The notes below the pieces were generated by a model. It saw only the letters and a program-made list of their open reading frames with translations, was not told the origin of the DNA and did not search any database. A stretch of 38,354 nucleotides of DNA, taken from positions 1 through 38,354 of the forward strand of contig JAFEEX010000026.1 in the NCBI GenBank assembly GCA_018240895.1, read 5' to 3'. Of the stretch, positions 9,355 to 17,492 are shown piece after piece. The number at the start of each line of letters is the position of its first letter. Within the stretch, counting starts at the first letter, position 1. The DNA is from Pseudomonadota bacterium. GTDB lineage: Bacteria > Pseudomonadota > Alphaproteobacteria > Sphingomonadales > Sphingomonadaceae. Position numbers and translations under genes: made by a program.

Positions 9355-9450
9355 GCTTCGACAGGCTCAGCCTGAGCGGGGTGGGGTATTCCGGGCGAGA
9401 ATTCTGCCTCACCCAGTCAAACAGTCGCCGCTCAGCCTGATCTGTTGAAG
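9355..9450. repeat. REPIN-like inverted pair of REP sequences
   Basis: In the gap between the convergent valS and aldo/keto reductase genes, bases 9355-9379 hold a copy of the GCTTCGACAGGCTCAGC-type sequence that is dispersed in sphingomonad genomes. A second, degenerate copy in the opposite orientation is at 9428-9450 (CCGCTCAGCCTGATCTGTTG). Two REP-like units facing each other about 50 bases apart make a REPIN or BIME-like hairpin unit. It may also work as a bidirectional transcription barrier here; that is inference. Confidence 0.65.
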
Positions 9451-9494
9451 GCGTGCGTAAGGCCTCCGCGCGCGCCCGATCCGGACGCTGCGCT

Positions 9495-10382
9495 CTATGC
9501 TTGCCCCCCAATCGCATCCAGCCGCGCCACGGCCTCATCGGGCAACACCAGGTCCGCCGCGGCAAGATTTTCGCGCAGGTGCCCCAGCGAGGATGTGCCT
9601 GGGATCAGCAGCACGTTGGGTGAGTGCTGCAGCAGCCACGCCAGCGCAACCTGCATCGGGCTGGCCCCCAGTCCGGCAGCGACCGCGTTGAGCGCATCCG
9701 ATTGCAGCGGGCTAAACCCGCCGAGCGGAAAGAACGGAACATAGGCAATCCCCTCCCCCGCCAGCCATTCTATCAGGCCATCATCATGACGGTTGGCCAG
9801 GTTACAGGCGTTCTGGACACAGACGATCGGCACAATCCTGCGCCCGTCCTCAACCTGCTTGCGGGTGACGTTGCTAAGGCCGATGTGGCGGATCAGCCCT
9901 TGCTGCTGAAGCGCCGCCAGTGTTTCAAGCTGCAGCTCAAGCGGGCCTTCACCGGGTGCATGAAGCCCGTGCATCGAGCGCATATTGACCACTTCAAGCT
10001 GATCCAGCCCCAGGTTTTCAAGGTTGCTTTCCACCCCCCGGCGCAACTCGTCGGGAGAGAAGGCACCCAGCCATTCGCCCTGATCGCCGCGCCGCCCACC
10101 CAGCTTGGTAACGATTGTCAAGTCGGCAGGATAGGGATGCAGCGCCTCATGGATCAGACGGTTGGTCACATAGGGGCCATAGTAATCGCTGGTGTCAATG
10201 TGATCGACCCCGGCTGCAATAGCTGCCCGCAGCACCGCTACCGCCTGATCATGGTCGCGCGGCGGGCCGAACACACCCGGCCCGGCAAGCTGCATCGCGC
10301 CGTATCCCATGCGTTTGACCGTGCGATCCCCCAGCGTCCAGGTTCCGGCGGCAGACAGGTCGGGGTTGGCGATCCCGGTCAT
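9495..10382 (-). CDS. pdxI: aldo/keto reductase, PdxI/YdbC-like (pyridoxal reductase)
   Basis: A 295-residue TIM-barrel NADPH-dependent oxidoreductase. From memory it closely resembles E. coli YdbC (PdxI, pyridoxal reductase) across its length: RMGYGAMQLAGPGVFGPPRD, HIDTSDYYGP, DLTIVTKLGGRRG, RHIGLSNVT, YVPFFPLGGFSPLQ and LLIPGTSS. Expected catalytic residues Asp63, Tyr68 and Lys93 are present; the usual AKR histidine position has the NMR sequence instead (VVNMRSM), as I recall for YdbC. The likely reaction is pyridoxal to pyridoxine, part of vitamin B6 salvage. It is a single gene, convergent with valS and divergent from queE. The symbol rests on recalled similarity, not a search. Confidence 0.8.
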   Translation of the reverse strand: MTGIANPDLSAAGTWTLGDRTVKRMGYGAMQLAGPGVFGPPRDHDQAVAVLRAAIAAGVDHIDTSDYYGPYVTNRLIHEALHPYPADLTIVTKLGGRRGDQGEWLGAFSPDELRRGVESNLENLGLDQLEVVNMRSMHGLHAPGEGPLELQLETLAALQQQGLIRHIGLSNVTRKQVEDGRRIVPIVCVQNACNLANRHDDGLIEWLAGEGIAYVPFFPLGGFSPLQSDALNAVAAGLGASPMQVALAWLLQHSPNVLLIPGTSSLGHLRENLAAADLVLPDEAVARLDAIGGQA

Positions 10383-10482
10383 TGTGATTCTCCTTGCGCG
10401 TTAAGGGGATAGGATAGGCGCGGACTGCCGGGCAGCCAAGCCGGTTCGACAAGCCCGGGCCTTGCCTCTATGACGCGCGGCG

Positions 10483-11214
10483 ATGCTGACCCTTGCCACC
10501 ACCACCCCGGGCGAGCCGGAGATCTTCGCCTCGCTGCAAGGCGAAGGGCCGAGCATGGGCCGCCCGGTGGCCTTTGTCCGCCTGTCGCGCTGCAATCTGG
10601 CCTGCCAATGGTGCGACACCGCCTACACCTGGCGGTTCGATGGCGATAACCGCCCGCATCGCGATGGGCTGACTTTCGATCGCGCGACCAACCGGATCGC
10701 CCTGTCCGAACGCGACGTTGCCCAGCGGATTGCCATGCTGGCGCAGGACCGGCTGGTTATTACCGGGGGCGAACCGCTGCTCCAGGCGGCGGCGCTGGCC
10801 CGGATGGTCGCCTTGCTGGGCGACATGACGGTGGAGATCGAAACCAACGGAACCGTCGCCCCTCACCCCGCGCTCGATCCGCTGGTGGTGCAATATACGG
10901 TCAGTCCGAAGTTGAAACATTCGGGCAATGCCCTTGAACTTGCCCAGATTCCCGAGCGGCTGACCGCCTGGGCCAATGAACCTAAAGCATGGTTCAAGTT
11001 CGTGATCGCGGCGGCGGATGACCTCGCCGAAGTGCTGGACCTGATCGCCCGCCACGGGATCGATCGCGCCCGCGTCTATCTGATGCCTGAGGGCACCGAC
11101 AGCCAGACCCTGCGCGACCGGGAACGCTGGCTGGCACCGCTGGCGATAGAGCACGGCCTGCGCCTGTCAGACCGGCTGCACATCCACCTTTACGGTGACA
11201 CGCGCGGGACGTGA
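10483..11214 (+). CDS. queE: 7-carboxy-7-deazaguanine synthase
   Basis: A 243-residue radical SAM enzyme of the queuosine (preQ0) pathway, converting 6-carboxy-5,6,7,8-tetrahydropterin to 7-carboxy-7-deazaguanine. The Fe-S cluster motif is C37-x3-C41-x2-C44 (CNLACQWC), preceded by the QueE-typical FASLQGEGPSMGRP, and followed by the glycine-rich SAM motif VITGGEPLLQ and VEIETNGT. The C-terminal YLMPEGTD and LHIHLYGDTRGT are characteristic of proteobacterial QueE. It stands alone; queC and queD are not in the window. It ends ten bases before the convergent HerA-like gene. Confidence 0.93.
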   Translation: MLTLATTTPGEPEIFASLQGEGPSMGRPVAFVRLSRCNLACQWCDTAYTWRFDGDNRPHRDGLTFDRATNRIALSERDVAQRIAMLAQDRLVITGGEPLLQAAALARMVALLGDMTVEIETNGTVAPHPALDPLVVQYTVSPKLKHSGNALELAQIPERLTAWANEPKAWFKFVIAAADDLAEVLDLIARHGIDRARVYLMPEGTDSQTLRDRERWLAPLAIEHGLRLSDRLHIHLYGDTRGT

Positions 11215-11224
11215 AGCGCCGAAC

Positions 11225-12937
11225 TCAGCGCCCCTGAGCGCGCCAGCGTTGGACGGTGCGCTGCACCATCTCTTCTTCGCCGCCGCTGTTGTTCCACAGC
11301 TGGGAGAACGAAGGATCGGCGCTGGCCGGGCGTTTGACTTCTTCAAGATCATCAAAGCTGACGCGGATCGGGATCGAAACACCTTCGCCGCAGATGATGC
11401 ATTCGCGGTTGCGCAGCGCCGGGATCGCATCAAGAAAGCCGCGTGCGCCTTCGGGCATGGCGGCCTTTACGAAGGCCTGGTCGCGATCGTTGTTGAGGCG
11501 CATCGAAATGATCGTGCCGCACTGTGACAGCACGCCTTCGGCAAGGTCCGATGGGCGCTGGGTGATCAGGCCGAGCGAGATGCCGTATTTGCGGCCTTCC
11601 TTGGCGATGCGGCTGAGAATCCGGCCAACTGACGAGCCATCGGCGTTTTTCTCGTTGGGGACATAGCGGTGTGCTTCCTCACAGACCAGCAGCACCGGCC
11701 GGGTCTTTTCATCGCGCGACCAGATCGCAAAGTCGAACACAAGGCGGCTGAGAACGGCCACCACGGTACTGGTGATGTCTGAAGGCACCCCCGACACGTC
11801 GATGATCGAGATCGGCTTGCCCCGGCTGGGCATACGGAAAATCTTGGCGATGAATTCGGCCATGGTATCGCCGACCAGCATCCCTGAAAACATGAACTGA
11901 TAGCGCGGATCGGCCTTCAATTCATCGATCTTGGTCTTGATCCGCATGAACGGCGCGGTTGATGTTGCCTTGTCCAGCTTGCCCATCTCGTTCTGGATGA
12001 TCGTGGTCAGGTCCGAGAGCAGATAGGGGATCGGCGAATCTACCGTCAGCTTGCCCATGCCTTCGGCCATGCGGTTCTTGGTCCGCGCGGCGAGCAGGCA
12101 TTTGGACAGGATGTCGGCATCTTCCTGCCGCTGGTTGCCGGTAGAGGTCAGGAACACTTCGCAATGTTCTTCAAAATTCATCAGCCAATAGGGCATCTGC
12201 AGGTTGGACACGTCAAAGATCATGCCGGTCTGCTTGAAGGCCGCCGAATATTCGCCGTGCGGATCGATCATCACGATATGCCCTTCGGGGGCATGTTCGC
12301 AGATGCGGTGCAGGATCAAAACGGCGCTGGTCGATTTGCCGGTACCGGTCGAGCCGAGCAGTGCAAAGTGTTTGCCCAGCATCGCATCGACATAAAGCCC
12401 GGCGCGGATGTCGCGGGTGGGAAAGACCGTGCCGACTTCAACATTGGCGCGCCCGTCGGACGCATAGATCTGCTTGAGATCGTTGCTGGTGGCCGGGTAG
12501 ATGAGCGCGCCGGGAATGGGATACCGGGTGACGCCGCGGCGGAATGAGTGAATCCGGCCAGTCAGCCGTTCTTCATCACCTTCGCCCAGAAAATCGATCG
12601 CGGCCAGAATGCCGCCGGGGGTCTTGGAATCCTGACGCTGGGTGCGGACCGATGCGAGCAGCCAGCCCCGGCCAACCCGGATCTTGACCTGGCTGCCAAC
12701 CTGGCCGGCCAGCGCCACGGACGGATCACCATCGCCCGCGCATTCCTGCAAGCGGGTCAGGTCCAGCGCGATCTGGCTGCCCGAACCGGCGATTTCCAGC
12801 ACGATGCCAATCGGTTCCAGCGCATTTTCAAAAGGCTGCTGCGCCACGCCTGCCGCGGCGTTGACCGCATCGGCCGGAATGTGTGCCCCCTGCGCCGGAC
12901 TGGCGCCAGCATATCCCTGGTGGTTCATATCGCTCAT
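11225..12937 (-). CDS. HerA-type ATPase (DUF87 helicase)
   Basis: A 570-residue ATPase of the HerA/FtsK superfamily. An N-terminal region rich in beta strands (about 40-175) fits the HAS-barrel; Walker A is GSTGTGKS at residues 195-202; the DPHGEYSAAF segment follows; Walker B is VLLVCEEAHRYVP at about residue 410; and a C-terminal helicase motif ISLGLITQRPSDL is present. HerA proteins form hexameric DNA translocases, in archaea together with the nuclease NurA for end resection. No NurA-like gene is adjacent. Alphaproteobacterial members are conserved single genes of unknown biological role. ATG 12937 and the in-frame ATG 12928 are both possible starts. Confidence 0.88.
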   Translation of the reverse strand: MSDMNHQGYAGASPAQGAHIPADAVNAAAGVAQQPFENALEPIGIVLEIAGSGSQIALDLTRLQECAGDGDPSVALAGQVGSQVKIRVGRGWLLASVRTQRQDSKTPGGILAAIDFLGEGDEERLTGRIHSFRRGVTRYPIPGALIYPATSNDLKQIYASDGRANVEVGTVFPTRDIRAGLYVDAMLGKHFALLGSTGTGKSTSAVLILHRICEHAPEGHIVMIDPHGEYSAAFKQTGMIFDVSNLQMPYWLMNFEEHCEVFLTSTGNQRQEDADILSKCLLAARTKNRMAEGMGKLTVDSPIPYLLSDLTTIIQNEMGKLDKATSTAPFMRIKTKIDELKADPRYQFMFSGMLVGDTMAEFIAKIFRMPSRGKPISIIDVSGVPSDITSTVVAVLSRLVFDFAIWSRDEKTRPVLLVCEEAHRYVPNEKNADGSSVGRILSRIAKEGRKYGISLGLITQRPSDLAEGVLSQCGTIISMRLNNDRDQAFVKAAMPEGARGFLDAIPALRNRECIICGEGVSIPIRVSFDDLEEVKRPASADPSFSQLWNNSGGEEEMVQRTVQRWRAQGR

Positions 12938-13018
12938 TGAAATGTGCGTTCCCCTGCGACCCTGCCGAAGTGTTAGGGGGCTTGAGTTAAGATTGGCCTA
13001 AACACACAGCCAAGTGCA

Positions 13019-13771
13019 TCAAATAAGGGCAAACAATCGTCCGGCCAGAAAGCCCATGGCAACCGATATGGCAACGGCAACCAGTCCGTACCAAAATCCG
13101 TCATTTTCAGCGAACAGTTCGACGAACCGTTCAAAGCCCTGCTTTTTCACCTGAACCCGGCTGATCGCCGACGCAACCACCCGGCCATGGGTGATCGCAA
13201 AGGTTTCCGCGGTATAGGTTCCGGTCTGGACGTTGGATGGCAGGGCGATGCGGGCCTGATAGAGTACCTGTTCACTTACCGTGACGCCCCGGGCATCTTC
13301 CTTGTAAAGCCCGTCGCGCTGCATCAGATCGACCAGCCCGGCAGAAAATCGTGCCTGCTGCTTGGGATCGTAGGATCCGATCGGTGAAAGCTGCAACCAC
13401 GGCAGCCCCAGTTCATAGATTGCGGCGGTCTTGTCATCGACGATCTTGTTGATCGGTTTTGATGATGCCACCGCGAAATATGTGGGGGCGGAACGGAATT
13501 CGGCGCTGACCGCGTTGACCCAGATCCCGGCGATGCGCTGTTTTTCGCGCAGCACGATTGACCGGGTTGGCCCCTTCAGCACCACGACGATGTCATAATC
13601 CTGCCCCGCGCGCGATCCCTCTGGCGTCAGGATCGCGCCGAACAGCAGCAGGTCCGCACCGCGAAATCCCTGCCGCACCTGCACTTCATGCTGGGAGATT
13701 TCCGGAACCAGAATCGGATCGCGTGCGCCGGTCAGCACGACCAGCGCCAGAAGGCACAGCAACCGCTTCAC
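13019..13771 (-). CDS. TIGR02186 family membrane-anchored protein
   Basis: A 250-residue protein with an N-terminal signal peptide (MKRLLCLLALVVLTGA), a beta-rich periplasmic domain and a single C-terminal membrane helix (about 226-248). It matches the alphaproteobacterial TIGR02186 / Alph_Pro_TM family, which is typically encoded beside TauE/SafE exporters. The GTG start at 13771 overlaps the stop of the exporter gene (GTGA), so the pair is co-translated. The likely role is an accessory to the exporter; the biochemical function is unknown. Confidence 0.82.
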   Translation of the reverse strand: MKRLLCLLALVVLTGARDPILVPEISQHEVQVRQGFRGADLLLFGAILTPEGSRAGQDYDIVVVLKGPTRSIVLREKQRIAGIWVNAVSAEFRSAPTYFAVASSKPINKIVDDKTAAIYELGLPWLQLSPIGSYDPKQQARFSAGLVDLMQRDGLYKEDARGVTVSEQVLYQARIALPSNVQTGTYTAETFAITHGRVVASAISRVQVKKQGFERFVELFAENDGFWYGLVAVAISVAMGFLAGRLFALI

Positions 13772-14682
13772 AGCGGCGCCACCGTGTAAATCTCATCCGG
13801 ACGCCAGCCCAGTCCCAGTGCCATGCGCAGCGCCACCACCAGCACGATTGCGGCAAGAACAAAACGCAGCCGTTCCGCCGGCAGCTTCTGCGCCAGCTGC
13901 GCCCCGATCTGCGCGCCGGATACCGAACCGACCAGCAGCAGCAGCGCCAGCACCACGTCCACCGCCTTGGTGGTCACGGCGTGCATCATGGTTGTGGCCA
14001 TGGTCACATACAGGATCTGGAACAGTGATGTGCCAACCACCACCCCCGCGCTCATCCCCAGGATGTAAAGCATCGCGGGCACCAGCACGAACCCGCCGCC
14101 GATCCCCATCAGCATGGTCAGGATCCCGGTGAATATGCCCAGCAGCAACGGAGCCAGCGGAGAGATGTAAAGGCCCGATCGATAGAACCGCCAGCGCAGC
14201 GGCAGGCTGGCGACCATCGGATGATGCCGGCGCTTGCGCGCGGGCAGCGGAATACCGGTTTTCTGCGCCTGCAACGCAGCCCAGCTTTCCCGCGCCATCA
14301 CCCCGCCGATCCCGCCAAGCAACAGGACGTAAAGGATGTTGATCACCACGTCGATCTGGCCAAGGTTTTGAAGCAGGCGGAAAATCCCCGCCCCCAGCAC
14401 GGTGCCGATGATGCCACCAGCCACCATCACCCCGCCCATCTGGTAATCGACCCCGCCGCGCTTCGAATGAGCGAATACGCCCGATACGCTGGCCCCGGTC
14501 ACCTGGCTGGCCGCTGATGCGGCGGCAACCGTGGGGGGGATGCCATAAAAGATCATCAACGGCGTGGTCAGAAACCCGCCGCCGACGCCGAACATACCCG
14601 AAAGAATCCCCGTCAACGCCCCCAGCGCGACGATAACCAGGCCGTTCACCGAAAGGTTGGCGATGGGAAGATAGACGTCCAT
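13768..14682 (-). CDS. TauE/SafE (TSUP) family anion exporter
   Basis: A 304-residue inner-membrane protein of the TSUP family, whose members export sulfite, sulfoacetate or related organosulfur anions. About eight membrane helices are visible. The two family repeats each carry a glycine-rich loop: GMFGVGGGFLTTPLMI near residue 30 and LMGIGGGFVLVPAMLYILG near residue 190. A long cytoplasmic, basic loop (RKRRHHP) lies mid-protein. It is translationally coupled to the downstream TIGR02186 partner. The substrate is not determined by sequence. Confidence 0.9.
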   Translation of the reverse strand: MDVYLPIANLSVNGLVIVALGALTGILSGMFGVGGGFLTTPLMIFYGIPPTVAAASAASQVTGASVSGVFAHSKRGGVDYQMGGVMVAGGIIGTVLGAGIFRLLQNLGQIDVVINILYVLLLGGIGGVMARESWAALQAQKTGIPLPARKRRHHPMVASLPLRWRFYRSGLYISPLAPLLLGIFTGILTMLMGIGGGFVLVPAMLYILGMSAGVVVGTSLFQILYVTMATTMMHAVTTKAVDVVLALLLLVGSVSGAQIGAQLAQKLPAERLRFVLAAIVLVVALRMALGLGWRPDEIYTVAPL

Positions 14683-14734
14683 GTCGTGCCCCTTCGCCTA
14701 TCCTAGCGGCATGGTGGAGGAAAGACTATCAGCC

Positions 14735-15916
14735 CTAGAATCCGGCGGAAAGTGTTATCGCCGGTCCCGATGTCGGCACGGCATTGCCGGCAACGCGGAA
14801 CCGCCAGTCAGCCGAAACACGGCTGCCCACCGATCCCAGCGGCAGGGCAAGCGTCGCCGTGGGGCCAACATCGATCCGCCCGGCACCCTTTTGCGCCCCG
14901 CCCCAGGCGCCGGCCCCGGCGCGCAGTTCCCAGCGCCCCGCCCCGGCAATGCGCCGTTCAAGCCGGCCCTGACCATCGACGAAGCCGGTCGCAAAACGGC
15001 CGCCGACGTAGCCTGCCTGGGCATAGACCTCTGCCCGGAAACCCTGCGGCAGCTTGATCGGCGGCACTTCGCTGACCACGGCCAGTGCCGGGCGAAGCAC
15101 CGTCCCGCTGGCGGTGCGTGTGGCGCGGACCTCCACCATTGCCGATGCTGGCACGCGGGCAATCGGGCGCGCGGAAAGGCCCCCCGCGAATTCCTCTCCG
15201 CGCGGGGACTGCAGACCGCTGGTGACGCGGGCATAAAGCGCGGGCCGGTTGGGACTGGACGGTGCCAGCCGATAGCGGACCACCGCGCCGGCCTGACTCG
15301 CGCCATAGGCTGCCGATGGCGCACCGCCCCCAGCCAGTCCGCCGCCGGGCAGGTTGAAGCCCGTGCCGCAGCGGCGCAGCATCAGCCAGCCATCCGCCGA
15401 CCACCGCGAAGGCCGTGGCGATCCCGCCGATCCCGCCGGAACCGGTAGCGGCACGGCGTGCGGTGGCAGATCGGGCATAGGCAATTGCGCCAACGCAGCC
15501 AGCCACAGCATCTGGTGTCCACCTGCAATGCGCGGGCTGACGGGTTGCGGCGCAAATGAGCCTGCGGGTGCGAGCGGTACGGCGTGACCATTCGAATCGA
15601 TCGGTGCGTCGCGCCAGACCGGTGCCGCAACCGGAACCGGGGCACGATGCAGACGCACTGCATCAAGCACCGACCCCGCTCGCCCAGCGTCATCCGCCAC
15701 CGGTGCGGGCCGTGTTCCGGCAAGGACGACAGCGGGAAGATCCTGCTGCCGGGAAGATGCCGCAATCTTTCCGGGCGCTTTCGTGTGGGCGGCGGCAGAG
15801 TCAGGGCGATCCGTGCCAGACCATGCAACCGCGCGGGCACCGGCCCACGTCACCAGCAGCAGCGACAGCGCCACGATCGGCTGCCCCCTGCGTCCGGATC
15901 GTCCGCCTGTCGTCAT
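14735..15916 (-). CDS. NfrA-C/YaiO-like outer-membrane protein partner of glycosyltransferase
   Basis: A 393-residue protein with an N-terminal signal or membrane anchor (about 13-30), a proline- and alanine-rich linker to about residue 180, and a C-terminal ~200-residue region with alternating strands ending in a terminal Phe (ITLSAGF), as in outer-membrane barrels. ATG 15916 is chosen because it overlaps the glycosyltransferase stop as ATGA. By context with an NfrB-like transferase this resembles the C-terminal domain of phage N4 adsorption protein NfrA or YaiO; that match is from context and general pattern and is not certain. It may form the outer-membrane exit for a polysaccharide. Confidence 0.6.
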   Translation of the reverse strand: MTTGGRSGRRGQPIVALSLLLVTWAGARAVAWSGTDRPDSAAAHTKAPGKIAASSRQQDLPAVVLAGTRPAPVADDAGRAGSVLDAVRLHRAPVPVAAPVWRDAPIDSNGHAVPLAPAGSFAPQPVSPRIAGGHQMLWLAALAQLPMPDLPPHAVPLPVPAGSAGSPRPSRWSADGWLMLRRCGTGFNLPGGGLAGGGAPSAAYGASQAGAVVRYRLAPSSPNRPALYARVTSGLQSPRGEEFAGGLSARPIARVPASAMVEVRATRTASGTVLRPALAVVSEVPPIKLPQGFRAEVYAQAGYVGGRFATGFVDGQGRLERRIAGAGRWELRAGAGAWGGAQKGAGRIDVGPTATLALPLGSVGSRVSADWRFRVAGNAVPTSGPAITLSAGF

Positions 15917-17349
15917 GCCCTGGCTCCACGCGGCTCGATGTTGATCATCACTGCCTGATCGGCAGGATGGGTATGATGCGCAGTCTTGTCCCACACAACC
16001 CGTTGGCCGCGCAGTGACCGCACATAGGCACCCAGCGCCCGACGGCCGGCCATGATCGCAATGATATTGCCAACCGGGATACGCAGCACCGCCCGCAATC
16101 CTTCGGCCCAGCCATATTCGCGTGCGGTAAAAGCCATGCGCCAGGCGGCTCGCCACACGAAACCCACCAGACTGATTGCCGTCAGCATCCCGATCAACCG
16201 GCCCGGTTCATGGCCGCCGGCCCAGCCCAGCCCATGCGCCGCGATCAGCACCGTCTCGATCAGCAACAGCAAATAGGCTGCAAACAGCACCAGCGCCGTG
16301 AGCGGCCCGCGCCGGTCGCGCAGCGCCATCCACAACTCCATCGGCCGCGCGCTCCAGCCCATGCGGTCCCACGCCTGAAAGGCAATGCCGTGAACCCAGC
16401 GCGTCTTCTGCCGCACCGCGCCGGGCAGTTCCCCCGGGAAATAGCTGGACGTGGCCACCAGATTGCCGCCCGCGTCACGCAGGCGCAGGAACGTGCTGCC
16501 GCGCCCCCCGCGCGACAGGGTCAGCCCCAATTCGTAATCCTCTGTCAGGCAATCGGTGGCGAAGGGGCCGCTCTCTCCCTCTCCAGCGCGCAGATCGGCC
16601 AGGCGGGCCAGGGCGCTTCGGGAAAAGCCGCAGCCAACCCCCGCTGCCGGAATGGCCGCGCCCACGGCAGCGCGCATCACCAGGGTTTTGGTATGGGCTT
16701 CGGCAAATTCGTCGGCATAGTGCCCGGCAATCCAGCGCGAATTTGCCTGCAACGCGGGGCGAACCGGGATCTGCACAAAATCGTGCCCGGTCAGCGCCAT
16801 GTCGATCGCCTGAAGCGCGGCGGGGTGAACCATATCTTCCGAATCGTGAAGGATCACCGCGCGGAACCGCTGGCCGCCACGCGCTTCATCCAGCGTCAGC
16901 GCGGCATAGAGCCGGTTGAGGCAATCCGCCTTGGTGGTTGGGCCATGAGCGGCGTGAACGATCACACGAACCCGCGGATCGTCGGATGCCGCCTGCGCAG
17001 CAACGGCAATCGTCGCCGCATCATTGGCGTAACAGCCAATATACAGACGCAGTTCGCGCTGGTGCCAGGTCCGCAGCATATGAGTGATGGTGGTGGCGAT
17101 CACCCCGGCTTCGTCATAGGCCGGAACCAGCACCGCGGTCGGCCCGGTCAATTCCGCCCCGCCAAATCCGTGAGGCAACCGCGTGGTGCGGGCGCGGCCA
17201 GTGAGCTTGAGCCAGACCCACGTCAAATCTACGGCAAATTCGTCAATCAGGCCCACCACCAACCAGAACGCCGCGAAGACGAGCAGTTCGTGTTCGATGG
17301 GCACAAGCCACTGCAGAAACGGGCCGAAACCCGATTCAGCCCAAGTCAT
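15913..17349 (-). CDS. NfrB-like family 2 membrane glycosyltransferase
   Basis: A 478-residue inner-membrane processive-type GT2 enzyme. It has one or two N-terminal membrane helices (about 20-40), then a GT-A domain with VLVPAYDEAGVI, the catalytic metal motif ILHDSEDMVHP (about residues 166-176), the acceptor motif TEDYELG and the Q-x-x-RW motif in RQKTRWVHGI. Several C-terminal membrane helices follow. It lacks the GspE-N and PilZ parts found in full NfrB or BcsA. Upstream in-frame TTG 17376 exists, but ATG 17349 has a GAGG ribosome binding site. Coupled to the outer-membrane-like gene; together they probably make and export a surface glycan. Confidence 0.82.
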   Translation of the reverse strand: MTWAESGFGPFLQWLVPIEHELLVFAAFWLVVGLIDEFAVDLTWVWLKLTGRARTTRLPHGFGGAELTGPTAVLVPAYDEAGVIATTITHMLRTWHQRELRLYIGCYANDAATIAVAAQAASDDPRVRVIVHAAHGPTTKADCLNRLYAALTLDEARGGQRFRAVILHDSEDMVHPAALQAIDMALTGHDFVQIPVRPALQANSRWIAGHYADEFAEAHTKTLVMRAAVGAAIPAAGVGCGFSRSALARLADLRAGEGESGPFATDCLTEDYELGLTLSRGGRGSTFLRLRDAGGNLVATSSYFPGELPGAVRQKTRWVHGIAFQAWDRMGWSARPMELWMALRDRRGPLTALVLFAAYLLLLIETVLIAAHGLGWAGGHEPGRLIGMLTAISLVGFVWRAAWRMAFTAREYGWAEGLRAVLRIPVGNIIAIMAGRRALGAYVRSLRGQRVVWDKTAHHTHPADQAVMINIEPRGARA

Positions 17350-17492
17350 GGTCCTCAACCCCCTTAACCGGCGCAATTTTTCCTGACCCTAATGTCAAGT
17401 TGATCCTCTGGCAATCTGGCCAGCCCTGCAAAAAGCCGTCCGCAGTTCCGGTTTTGGTTGCCATCGCGGCAAAGTTCCGCAAATCGCCTGCC

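Noticed and set aside
16210-17367. 385-codon plus-strand frame opposite the glycosyltransferase
   Set aside because: The glycosyltransferase has all its catalytic motifs on the minus strand; the opposite frame is rich in Arg, Gln and His and has no family pattern.
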